Source of the DNA: Gymnorhina tibicen
Taxonomy: Eukaryota > Chordata > Aves > Passeriformes > Artamidae
Direction: 5' to 3'
DNA length: 64,000 bases
NCBI GenBank assembly: GCA_013399875.1
Contig: VXAZ01002106.1
Span: forward strand, 362,244-426,243
Part shown: one piece after another, positions 1-11,348 of the stretch
How the letters are laid out: every line of letters begins with the position of its first letter
Numbering within the stretch: position 1 is the first letter of the stretch
Translations under genes and position numbers: made by a program
The notes under the pieces: model-generated
Seen by the model: the letters and a program-made list of their open reading frames with translations, nothing else
What the model was told of the DNA's origin: nothing
Databases searched by the model: none

Positions 1-593
1 TATCTGAATTCCCAGCCACTGATGTGAGATAGTGGTTCGCACAGTTTAACAGAAACAGTGAGAAAGCAAATACTTGGGCAGTTTATGTAGTCAATAATGG
101 TACCAAGAGATCATATTATTTTCCCTTAATTATTACATCTAATAAAAAAAAATATGTTGAGGAAGTGGTATCATCAGTAGAATTTACAAGATTTTTTCTT
201 GGAAAAAATGTTCTTAAAACAATTTTTATTAAATATTAATGAAGTACTGATCTTCCTCAGTATTAAAAATTATTTAGAAAAAGATGTCTGATGTTATGGT
301 ATCTGGATTAACATGCAACACCTGTAAGATGGCCAAACTACAAGCACTCCTCATCTAAAGAAAGTCTCACAATCTCATCCTCTTTCTGTTTCAGAATAAG
401 AAAAGCCTGAGGTGAGGGAACCACACAGATTTAAGAACCAGTGGAAGGAATTGTCTCAGCTATCAGAAACTTGGCAGTCACGTCCTCAGGTCCTGCTTAC
501 ACGAACTAGAATTCTTATACTAAATTCTCCTTGACATTGAGAAAATCTTTTAAATTACAGTGACACATCAGTAGATTTAAGAGTAGTTCTTAC
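1..593. other. UNC13 intron, left edge
   Basis: Intronic sequence downstream of the calmodulin-site exon. No further family exon was recognised before the window edge. Confidence 0.7.
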
Positions 594-660
594 CTTCTGA
601 ATAGCCCTGGCCCATCTTGCTTTTGCAAAATTACCTCCATTACCTTGGTCTGTATTTCTC
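594..660 (-). CDS. UNC13C: UNC13-family gene, coding exon 7 (calmodulin-binding-type helix)
   Basis: The acceptor is ttcccctccttttctccag and the donor CAGAAG|gtaaga; phase 2 to phase 0. It encodes residues 177-199, ending NFAKARWARAIQK. This basic amphipathic segment with Trp193 resembles the calmodulin-recognition helices of Munc13-1 (RAKANWLRAFNK) and ubMunc13-2 (ARAHWIRAVTK). In this family calmodulin binding here tunes short-term plasticity. The next exon, expected to lead to the C1 domain, lies left of the window, so the gene is cut by the window edge. Confidence 0.83.
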
Positions 661-2944
661 CTGGAGAAAAGGAGGGGAAAAAAAAGAAGTACTCAGAACA
701 GAAAAGTGTGAAAATAAATAATTAAAAGAAATCTGATAAATTTATGGATAAGTGCATTAAAGTCAGATAGATCCATCACTAACTCACAATAACACCTTTG
801 GATTACGGGGGGTTCTGGTTAAGCTAAGAGTTTACAGGCTTGAAAAGACAGGATCCCTGTTCCTCATAAAATCAAGGTATAAAAGAACATTAGCAAAGGA
901 ATACATTTCCCAGTTATAGTGGCTCATAAATCAGGATTACAAAGTCTTTAACATCAAATGGCAGGAGGAGAGGCAGAAAAATAACAGAAAACAACAACAA
1001 AATCCAAACCACCAAGAAAGGGAAAAAAGAGGAAACCTTTGAATTTCCTCAGTAAAGGCATATCCTTGTGAGACAGAGACACTGTCACCAAGTCTTTGCC
1101 AACTGCACTAAAGGAGTTACTGAGAAGCCACATTACATAAAAATAATACTTCCTCCCCCTCAAAAAAGTACCACCAAACAAAAACTAATGTTTACTCCAA
1201 CCAATCTTTGAAATACAATCTGTTGCACATTTGGTTGCCCTCACACAGAAGTTGCACACTTGCGCAGGCCAGTTATAATTAGGACTCATTATTCAGCTAC
1301 TGCACCACACCTGTGAAGAATGTTGGTTTAAACTGAAAAATGCTAATTCCATTCATGGCTGTTAAGCACAGGTTAAAATAATTAGTGTAGACTCCAGCAC
1401 ACTGAATTGCAAGTCTAAGTAATTCAAACGACACTGCCTTGTACAATACCAGTTAAGTTGCAAAATAAGAAGTATACAGTGAAATTCTACACATATAATT
1501 TACAGAGGACAGTAGAAGCCTGTTTACTAAGCGAAGTTTTTGCAGTATATTTATATTATACTTCAGTGCCATCCCTTGGTCTACACACTACTATTTAATT
1601 ATCTTGGACTTCTGGAACAGTGCTCTTTAATTTGAGGAGAAAAATGTTCCCTCTGATATGCACAGCTGAGTGCACATGATGCAAACTAAGTATGAAGAGG
1701 CTTGTCTTCCCCCTGCCCTCATCTCTGAGGCTGCAAGTTTGCAGGTTCAGCCTTTTTTCTGTTCACAACTGGGTTTTTGTTTTAAGGTAAATCAACCAAG
1801 TGATGCTAGTAATTGGTCCACCTCATCCTGCAGTTGTTAACTAGACTGGAAATACTGGGTAATAATTAACTTTATGAATTATCAGGGTAATTAACCTCAA
1901 GGTCAGACGGAGATTAGGTTGTCAGTGTTGATTCAGAGGGAAGCGAGAAACAGCTTTCTCTGCCTTAACTAAAAGTAAGTAGGGAAAAGAGTATTCTTAA
2001 GTTTTGAGGCCTCATGCACAGAAGGAGACAAACTGGTTTGACTGGTTTGCAGTACTTTTAGGAAGTCACCAATCTGTGATCAGACTGCTGAGCAGTCCGA
2101 CACGGCAGTTGAGTACACTTCTTATGCCACTTAGAAGCTCAGCACAGACAGACACAGCAAGGAGCTGCTTTCTACCTATCCACTTCCTGCTGACACAGTG
2201 ATGGGTCCAGTTTGGACAAATGGTTGTTAATTTTCTATTCAGATCTAGTAAAACTTATCAGTTACCTGGCAGAAAACACTTTATCAATACTGAACGAAGC
2301 CTCTGATGGCACGCGATTTACAGGAAACACATGTAACAAAGACCACCAGAAACTGCTGGGTACGATCAGTCCTGCTAACTGAACTGAGCACAAGGAACGT
2401 GTGCCAGGCAAATGCATTACTATAATTTTTTGAAACAAAGAATATAAACAACAGCACATTAGGGAACTTCACACAAGCATTAAACCAGAAAATAAGGGAA
2501 TCGCATCTGATAATTAGAAGAGCATTAATTGTCAGTGGTTGAACAACGAAGAGTTTGAAAACAAATGACAAAAGCCTTAAGAGTGCCTGAAAATCACACT
2601 GATTCACCACCCCTACAATACACAGCCCAGCTGTGGTCTCTGATGCAGTGCAGACCACAAGAACAACAAGAGGGGGAAAACTACAAGAGACACCTCAGGA
2701 GAAGTGGAGCAATATTCAGATCAGGTGAGTTCAACAAGCAGCCCAGGTAAAAGTTTTGATGTACGATGCATCAAACTCAGCAGGCTTTCACATCTCTAAG
2801 CCAGAAGGATCAAAATATTCAATCTTGCTGCAGTGATTTACCAACAGAGGACACGTTAGGAATGCAAAGGAATTGCATAGGCTAGATAAACACGGCGGCT
2901 CTTCAATCTGGTTTATCTAAAGCTAAGGATTTCTAATAGAAAAC

Positions 2945-3247
2945 AAAAGCTAAATTGACACTTTTATTTAATAGATGCTTCCCCTCTTAATTTTCCTGGC
3001 CAAATACATTAAAATTGCTCTAGCATTGCAATGATGATTTGCATTTTCACAGCACCTCCTGTAAAATTAATCTCACTACAGACTTCATTGTAATGCAGTT
3101 CATTATATAGCAGTTGCAGTGTGGCCACATACAGACAAAAAATGACGTCTTCTGGATGCTTATTTGTTTGTAATAGGCAATCCTGAATATCTGCATTAAT
3201 TTCTAAGTATTCATCAGGAATGTCAATTTTGTCAGCTTTGAACGTAA
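2945..3247 (-). other. Candidate terminal exon with poly(A) signal (segment D)
   Basis: A good acceptor (cttccacaatttgtttccag) leads into about 78 open codons, including FKADKIDIPDEYLEINADI and YVATLQLLYNEL, ending in TAA at 3009-3011. An AATAAA signal follows at 2963-2968. The residue composition (helical, charged, few low-complexity runs) looks more protein-like than other open frames in this intron. It enters in phase 1, so it cannot follow the UNC13 exon at 11213-11348 directly. No family is recognised. Confidence 0.33.
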
Positions 3248-5042
3248 CTGGAAACAAATTGTGGAAGAAAAATCGAAATAATTACACTCTAATATGACAT
3301 TTTTTATTTGGCAATTTCCACTCCCCACTGGCAACAGTCAGGCTGAAACTAACATCGTGTGCTTAAATCAATCTCCAATGGACATATCAAGCAGACGTAC
3401 TTGGATAGTACACCACCACAAAACTCTTCGGTTTTTCTTCCTTTAAATGTGCTTTTCAGACTATTCCAGTAATGCTCATTCTTGTACAAATATGCGATGA
3501 GGCTGATGACAATTTTGAGTTTTATTCTGCATTCTTTTATAGTTCAGGAAGGGGATAGGTAAGAATAAAGAAATATGAATGACAGCTTCTCCATTGGCTA
3601 GAAATACCAAGAACGGTACTTTCAAGTGTCTCACTTCCAGTCCTGTAACTTTTGAAACATGCACAATTTAATGTGCATTGGAAGTAAGCTTGTAACATAT
3701 CCCAAACTTTTTTGTGAGGATTTATACACTTGTTACTCATTTGGACTGCAGCAGCACAAGTCCTTTTGGAATATCCCCGTTGGTGCAGTTGCTACCAGAG
3801 TCTTGCACGCCAGGCCAAGGCAACATTAGCAATATTAGATGCACCTGGGCTACAAAAACATGTCCTTGTTACAGCACCAGAGATTGGCTGAAGCTGATAG
3901 CACTGAAATAGTTTTCAGCTGAAAACAAGGTGCCTTTCATCACTAGCTTTCAAGCCAACTCATGCACTTGGTAGAAGGAAACACTATTCTTACTGGAAAA
4001 TATGTCTGGGACGTGGAACTATGGAAATGGTATCCCATCAAGGATTATTGGACTATAAAGCTATAACTCAATTACAAATTTTTCATGGGCCTCAATTATA
4101 CAGTACAGATAAAAGAATCACTATAACATTAAAAAGCTGTGCAATAAGTAGCAGTTTAGTAAAACACTAAGACAGATAGGCAGTACTCATCCATCTTAGC
4201 TAAAATGGCATTTAAAGGAAATTAATGATGTGGTAAAATTGCAAAGGAAAACTAAGTGATCTAGGTTTTCCACAGTTAACTATATAACAGTAAGACCTAC
4301 GTTTTTAAAGCCTTGCATAGATTAATAAAATTTAGCATTACCCAACTGCCTCATATAGATATTTTTGTGCCTTAGTGACAAAAGAAGGTGGACTTTTCTC
4401 CAAGATAATTTTCTGGTAGTACTAAATCTATATCCCTATACAGGTTCCCTCTTACAGATGTTCAAGTTGCTCTTGAAAATTCAGTTTTCAAACACCAGAG
4501 CAGAGAACAAAACTTACTTATAGGTAATAAGCACTCAGTTACCCATCCTTACAGTAAAATTTTAGTTTTAAATCTGAGTATACGTTTTTCTTTTCCATTT
4601 GCTTTCTTATTGTCTAAAATAGTAAGTTTCAGTACCTATATTATTATCTTCAATCATATGTTTATATTACAGCTAGCTTTCACTTCAAATAGTTTACAGT
4701 TCTGAGTTCTTGGTGGTTTTTAAAACTAAAATTCCAAGTTCCCAGTTTCTTTGGGACAAGGTACTAAATTTTATCTGTATTTTGAGAGCAACATTACTAC
4801 AGTAATGAAATAACAGTTTCTGATTTCTTTGGGATCACCTTAAGTGCCTAAAACACACAGTACAGCAATAACATCTGTTTTCTATCCATTCAGAGTCAAA
4901 AATTTAGCAACACATAAACAGAAACTAAAATATGCTTACATATTTGCTTTAAGTTCAGTTTTTCCTCCAGCACTCTTTTACAAGTTACTTATCTAATCAT
5001 TAAGAACTTAAATCTTATACAAAACCTACACCTTTAACTCAC

Positions 5043-5180
5043 CTATAGAGCAAATGAATAAAGTTTGAAGGTACTCATTTATCCTCATAACAAAACTCGT
5101 ATTTTTTTCAAATTTTTCCCCCAGTTCTTCACAAGATTGTCATAGGCATAATTCACATTGATGTTGATCTTCATGTCTTC
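5043..5180 (-). pseudogene. Candidate exon with an internal frame break (segment C)
   Basis: The acceptor is cctctctcttcag and the donor CTATAG|gtgagt. The first half is open in one frame (EDMKININVNYAYDN) and the second half in another (SCEELGEKFEKNTSFV, then MRINEYLQTLF). The switch falls between roughly 5085 and 5125, where an A7 run also occurs. The second frame joins in phase to segment D. Either the unit is decayed, or the assembly has an indel, or this is chance. The family is not recognised. Confidence 0.27.
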
Positions 5181-5489
5181 CTGAAGAGAGAGGTCTGTCC
5201 CTGCTCACTTTTAGAAATACCCCACAGCCAAGTCTGCACAGCTGCTAAAGATAACCCATCAATTACTGCACCTGACCACCACTCCCCTTCCTGGACACAA
5301 TTAACTGCGTGGTGCTAGGGAAGTACCTTCCTCTCCCTTTGGTCTTTTCACTCCTCAGATGAGTCTAAAGTCTGATCACAGTGTGACTTATTTATGGGAT
5401 GTTGCTGTCTCTGTTAAAACTGATTCAGAAAATCATGGCTTGCTTTAACAATTACTTTCCAGTGATGTTGTTTTAGTGTTCTGACTTAC

Positions 5490-5568
5490 AATATGACCCA
5501 AAAAATTCTGGTTTTTTTCATGACAGATAGAGAAATAGCAAACTCTTCTGTGTAGCTGAGAATGAGTA
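5490..5568 (-). other. Candidate internal exon of an unrecognised nested unit (segment B)
   Basis: Very good splice sites bound this segment (acceptor ttatttctttttcccag, donor CATATT|gtaagt). One frame is open as phase 2 to 0 (26 residues beginning THSQLHRRVCYF). A second frame, phase 1 to 2, is also open, so coding is not certain. It could follow segment A, or follow the UNC13 exon at 11213-11348 in phase, giving a short alternative UNC13 transcript. Confidence 0.28.
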
Positions 5569-5897
5569 CTGGGAAAAAGAAATAATAACTGCTTAAACTT
5601 CCGTATTTTTGGCCACTTCAAAAGTTTAGACTTCAAAATATATAGAGGCATTTTGGATTCAACACTGTGTGACTTCCTTGTTATTTGATGAACCATTATT
5701 CTCAAACATTAATATGTCCCTTTCTTGAAAGGTTTGGTTTGCAAGATTGGATAGCATCTTGTTTTCATCATGATGGAGGAATTTATTCAATTATATTAAA
5801 CCTTGCTCTAAAGAACCACCACAACTGCAAGTGCTAAAAGGTGTGCAAACAGATATTCAGTAATCCATACCTAAACTATTTAAATTGCAATTCTTAC

Positions 5898-5932
5898 CAC
5901 TCAGAGCTATGAACTGGATTGTAAACTGCCAT
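5898..5932 (-). other. Candidate start exon of an unrecognised nested unit (segment A)
   Basis: An ATG on the minus strand opens MAVYNPVHSSE and runs into a consensus-like donor (GAGTG|gtaaga), ending in phase 2, which matches the start phase of the next segment at 5490-5568. An in-frame TGA directly precedes the ATG. No family is recognised. This may be a chance open segment; it is listed because it chains to three further splice-bounded segments. Confidence 0.2.
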
Positions 5933-8900
5933 TCAGATGTACCAAAACCACAGCTTGTGATACTGATCTCGTATACTTAATACAGTGCCAGTAAGCAATA
6001 GCTGATATTTCCCCCTACATTGCCATGGAACAGCAGCTTTGAAGAAAGAGTCTATTTTTTTAAGGCCTGCCAAGACAGTAAATCAACATTTTACAAAGGA
6101 ACTTCCAAGCTTTTCTGATGGATATAAAGATATTATAAGGCAATATTGCTACCTGAGAAACCCCCAGGAGATACAGTATCTCCTCAGTGCTGCAGTAGCT
6201 ACATTAATTATTTCCAAACTGCACCATGTTTATGTGAACAGAAGAACATGCAATTAGGACAGAAGCTGATTGACGAGACCAAAGGCTGTGGCAGGAGACA
6301 GGTGACACAAGGAAACACATGTTGATGTGAATAAGACATTATCAAGACATTGTTCTGCTGTCCAGTGAAGTTGCAGCTTTTAATCAATCTTGAATCTGTC
6401 AAAGTGTCATCTTGGATTGTTCCCAGAAAGCAAACAATGTCTAGCTGACACTTAAGGAAACTTTATGAATTTCTCCAGATTTTTTGCCTGGGTTTGCCAC
6501 TATGCAGCTATCTGTTAGTCCCCAGTTTCTCATCTATTTCAATGCTATATCATTAAAACAATTTTTTTTTTCTTCTAATACACCCAGCTCAAAAAATAAC
6601 AATGTGGGTATTTTTTTTCCCAAATATATACTGGAAAGACATATTTCTTCAATCCACTAAACTCAATTTTCTCTTACAGAATCTCTCTATCCATAACCAA
6701 TGCCTAATTTTTCAATTTTATTAAAAAGCCATCAAAATCAGTATTATAAAAGTATTTCAGTATGCATGCAATAAACAAACAAAATAAATTGCTGTGCAAG
6801 TATAGTAAACTAATTCCAGTGAAGTTTACCCTGCATCTGAGTATAATGGTATCTTCAGGCTAGTAGCTTAAGGACGAAATATGACACAGCACTAGGAGCC
6901 CAATCAAACCTTTCATAAACATTTGCTGCTCTTCCCATGGCAACTCTCTTTTCTCCCATTGTGTAGCTCTTTATGTAGAGTTCTCATACCCCCACCTGAA
7001 ATGGCTGTTGTTTTTAGAGATCAAGTCATACAGAGGAAGGGAATTTCTCTTCAGAAGAACTGATACCTGATGACTACTTCAGCTTTTCTGTAAATGAACA
7101 ACTTTTCTAGTAGTTTCAAGGGAATACTTGCACAGAGATTGAATCTTTTCAATCTTTTACACACAGCTATAAGTATTAATTAGATAAACTAGTTCCCAGA
7201 AGCCAACAAAGTTATCTAAAAAATTTACTATTATGTAAGGTCTAAGTAAAATCTGTTAACCTTTATAGCAAGTAAACCTTTTGGGAGCCAAAGATAAAAT
7301 AACCGCATACCAGTAATAGAGTTAATACAGTTACACGGTATTAGAAACCTCTAAGAAGGCATAGAACTTAATTAACCTAGGTAAGAGAAAGTTTCAAAAG
7401 CCTTTCCAATTCCTTTCAAACCTAAAGAATTTATCATGAATTATTTTATATTACAAAGAATCTCAGGGAAAGTCATAATGATTTCTCTTTTATTATGAAA
7501 AGTTGTCACCATAACAAACAATATAAAACTATGAATATTAATAAGGGAGTCAATTAAAGATCATTATCAGTTCATATCAGGATGCAAAAACAATCATCAG
7601 AACACTCCCAATAACCACAAACAAAACTTGTGAAAAGATTTAAGGAAAAGAAACTCATAACACCTGGCTACTGGGAGAAGTGAAAGAGTTTGGACTGGTG
7701 GGGATAGATACTGGAAGAAGGCAAGAGTAATCTCTGCTATGTGAAAAGATATTTGCATTTTATTTTAATGTGTAATCTATTTTATAACTGGGTTTTGTAG
7801 GTTATGTCATATATACAGCAGGATATAAAACTTGGCTGTATCTTTTGTGCTAGAGCCAGACACTGTGCCTCTTCCACCCAAAGTTTTTCCAAGATTGTCT
7901 CATTCCTAGATTGGAATACTGGCTCAAGCACAGCTCTGCCTATGTACCCACTGATGGAGACCCCCAGTCCTGGACTCACTGCCAGGCTTGAGTGTGCCTA
8001 TAATTTTTTCTATTAGCTAGGCATGAATAATGAAACAGATTACTGGAAAAATGGCTGTAAACTGATCACTTCAAAGGAATTTAGACCTCAGCAATTGTTT
8101 GCTTCTCTCTGTATGGAAAACCAGGGAAGATTAATTACATTTTTAAGAGGCCAGTTAATGCTCATGATATTCAAGAACTAAGAAACTTCTAAGACTACCA
8201 CAATGAAGCTTTCTTTTCAGTTTTCATCCATTTTAAAATAAATATGCATTTTACTGTCACAAATCACTAATTAATATCAGTTTAATGAATATTACATTAA
8301 AATCAGCATTGCTAGCGGCTGCAGGTCATGAAGTCCAATTTTAATAATATATCTCCTTTTAACACAGCACGTATGGTCACCCAAACCATTAGAAAAGAGG
8401 AAGCACTGTTAAAGCCAAACATTTTAGAACACGATTATCAACCCCAAATTTGTCAATACGATGTAGGTCTAGCAGAGTTTTGTGGGCAGCACATCCCTCC
8501 TTCTTTTCCCATGTATGTATCTATGACATCTACTCATCTGGCCTATGTAGGTAGAAAGAAATAAACATATATGGTTTATAATCCATTTAAATAATGGATT
8601 TTTAGTTGGTTTTTTTTTAAGGTAATAAATTTTTTTTCCTCCTGGTTCAATGATTTATTTACAGTTCTATAGTGAAAACAAGTATCACAGGACAAATTAA
8701 TAGTCTTTTTAAAAGAAAGATTCTTGTCCCTGCTGCTGTACTTCCTTAGGTTCTGGGGCTAGTTGGTTGTTTTTTAAAAGAAATATTTGTTCCCCTTTGC
8801 TTTTTTTGGAAATGCCCCTAATTAATTTTATGCTGTTCACTTTAGTTTATGATTGACAGGCATACCTGTACATTTCTGGCTATTCTGGATATACAGCAAC

Positions 8901-11212
8901 ATTATTTCTACCTCAGTGGTACCACAGAGATTAACCATGAAATCATTATTCCTGCGAGTAGTAGTATTCAGCACTGGACGCTAATAATGCATAAAGAGTG
9001 AACCAACTGATTTATTCTATGGCTACTATGGAGAAGTGGAATGAAGTATATAATAAATAATTGATTGCAAATTTTAAAAGTTCACAGTGATTTCTTCATT
9101 AATTACATTATTTGAAGAACAACTCAAATGATTTGTGGGTTTGGGGGGTTTTTTACCAGTATTTTCCCCTTCTCTGTCTGTCTGGTTTTGTTGTGTTTTT
9201 TTAAGCCTCTAGGAGAAAATATCTTGCTCTAACAAGAAGTCACTAAATAATTTACCACATCCGTCAAATGCTGATTTAGTGAGGTTTTGCTTTATGGAAA
9301 AAGTTAATCAGTTACACTTAATTAGTCATCAGTCTACACCTAAAATCAGCAGCCATAAACACCACTTATCTATATAACCAAAGAATTGGTAAATAAATAT
9401 CAGTGGAAAGAAAAACCTAAGGAAGAAATTCTGTTCACATTAATACTTATATATTTACAGGACAATTAAATCTGGTGTTTAATACAGCTATTCAAAACAA
9501 ATAGTCTCATCTACTTCCCTGCCTTCTCAGATTTTTAGTACAAAAGCAGTTATTTGGAATAAATACACATCTCTATTTATAATTAAGCTTTAAAACAATG
9601 ACCATCTTTCTGCTCAGAATCTTTGAAAATACCTATTATTCAATAGAAGAACTTTTCATTTAAAAACAGTATCTTGTAGTTCAGTGCTGACCCTCAATTT
9701 AGTACTGTAAAACCTCATTTAATTTCAATAAAATTATCTGGTACAGGGATAAAGGAAAGAATTCCATAGTCAGATTGGATTAACTTCTTTCAGTTTAGCT
9801 TAGCCTGCTCAGAGGCCCAGATCTCTGTTGAAAATGACACGTCAGCACAGATGATATGCTAATGACTGGACATGTGCTGAGAAAAGTACAGAGAAACAGC
9901 TCTTGAATGCTGCCATTACTGACAGCTCTCACCCTAAGGAAGCACTTGTACTTCTCTGTAAATATCCTGCAAGGACTGACCAGTAAATGTGAACAGGCTG
10001 AGGCTGACAGGCACCCAAGCGATGCTGTGGCACCTTGTCCATGTGCAGTCTCCGACTAGCTGCGCCCCTGAGCTGGAGTTTTTTCCAGACTCGTTTATTT
10101 CCTAATTTTGTGTTGAAGTTACATGCACCAGGATCCTGCTTTTTTAGAGTACATGAAAAGATCATTTAAGTGCATCAAGATGTTATTGCCTCAGAGAATA
10201 CATAACTTAATAATGTAATAGTTTTTATCATATTTTCTCTTGTGTTTGAGCTAATTTTCTAGTACCACTGCTGTTAAGACATGATTTAAACATGAGCCAA
10301 GTGCCTGACACACCAAACATCTTGCTGCCTTTCCCAAGAGCCTGTTCTACCCCTCATCAAGACCTTTTGGAGTGTCAGCTGCTCAGTGTCTTTCCTGCAC
10401 AGCTATAGATAAAGGACACCATGAATGAAAAGTAATACAGTCTGTGACAGCTGATACGACAGCCAAAATGAACAGTAGAGGGAATATTTTTTTTCCCATG
10501 TGCCTTTCAAAAGAAGGGAAGTGATTAATCCAACACATAGAAAGTTCTCTCTGCTCAGAGACCACTGCTGAGTGGTGTTCTTAGAGGCTGAATGGGCTCC
10601 CTCCTGAACATTCAACTCCACTCAGCAGGAGGTGATGGTAGAGACATAATACAGTTGTTGCCACCTTATTTCCTTGCTTCTCCCACCATTATGCATCATC
10701 ATTTCCCACACTCAGGTAAGCAGAAAGACAGCAATTATCTTTCCCTTATTTTTTTTTTCCCACTGCATTCTTGTTTGTTCAAAACAAACAGACAGAAAAT
10801 ATTCATTCTCTTCTGGAAAATTTCCAGAAATGGAGGCAGCCCATCTAGGTAAACATATTAGCTTCAAAAATGGAATCAAATGTCTTTCCTGCTTTGCAGA
10901 TGAAATCAAATAGTCACAACACCCAAATCATGTAAGGAGTTGCTTCCCTTCCTTTCTAAGCTTTCAGAAAGTCAGTGTGGAATAGCTGGACCCTATGTAG
11001 ACACATGCCCAAGGATGAGAACAGGACAGGTGCACATGTAGTTGCCATAAAAGAACATAGAAAAGCTAATAAATACCTGGATTTTCTTTATAAGTTTAAG
11101 AAACTTTCAGTCAAATTCTTGCTTAAAATAATTTTATATGCATCATGCTGACATTCACACATCTAAAAAAAATTAAAAATCAACAAATGGTATCACACGT
11201 CGGATAAAATAC
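5933..11212. other. UNC13 intron, no feature recognised
   Basis: AT-rich intron sequence. Only short chance open frames were seen; no repeat family or exon of either gene was recognised. Confidence 0.6.
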
Positions 11213-11348
11213 CTTAGTTTGCTTTCTTGTATGCTGAGCCCACTTTCCACAGATGACTGACTATCATTTGTATCTTGATGTAAATGTCTTGTACGTTGGA
11301 GAGGTGTCCCTGTGAGCCAACCTCTGCAATCTAAATCTGTGTGGGTAT
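11213..11348 (-). CDS. UNC13C: UNC13-family gene, coding exon 6 (linker after C2A)
   Basis: The acceptor is ctttttccttctctgcag and the donor CTAAG|gtattt; phase 1 to phase 2. The frame needed to continue from exon 5 is the open one: it completes Asp132 (LPFD) and then reads 44 residues, with the Ser/Gln/Asn-rich patch DTNDSQSSVESGLSIQES. Munc13-1 and ubMunc13-2 have a much longer low-complexity linker of some 200-300 residues here. Additional phase 2-to-2 exons between this one and 660 cannot be excluded, so the linker may be longer in some transcripts. Confidence 0.85.
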
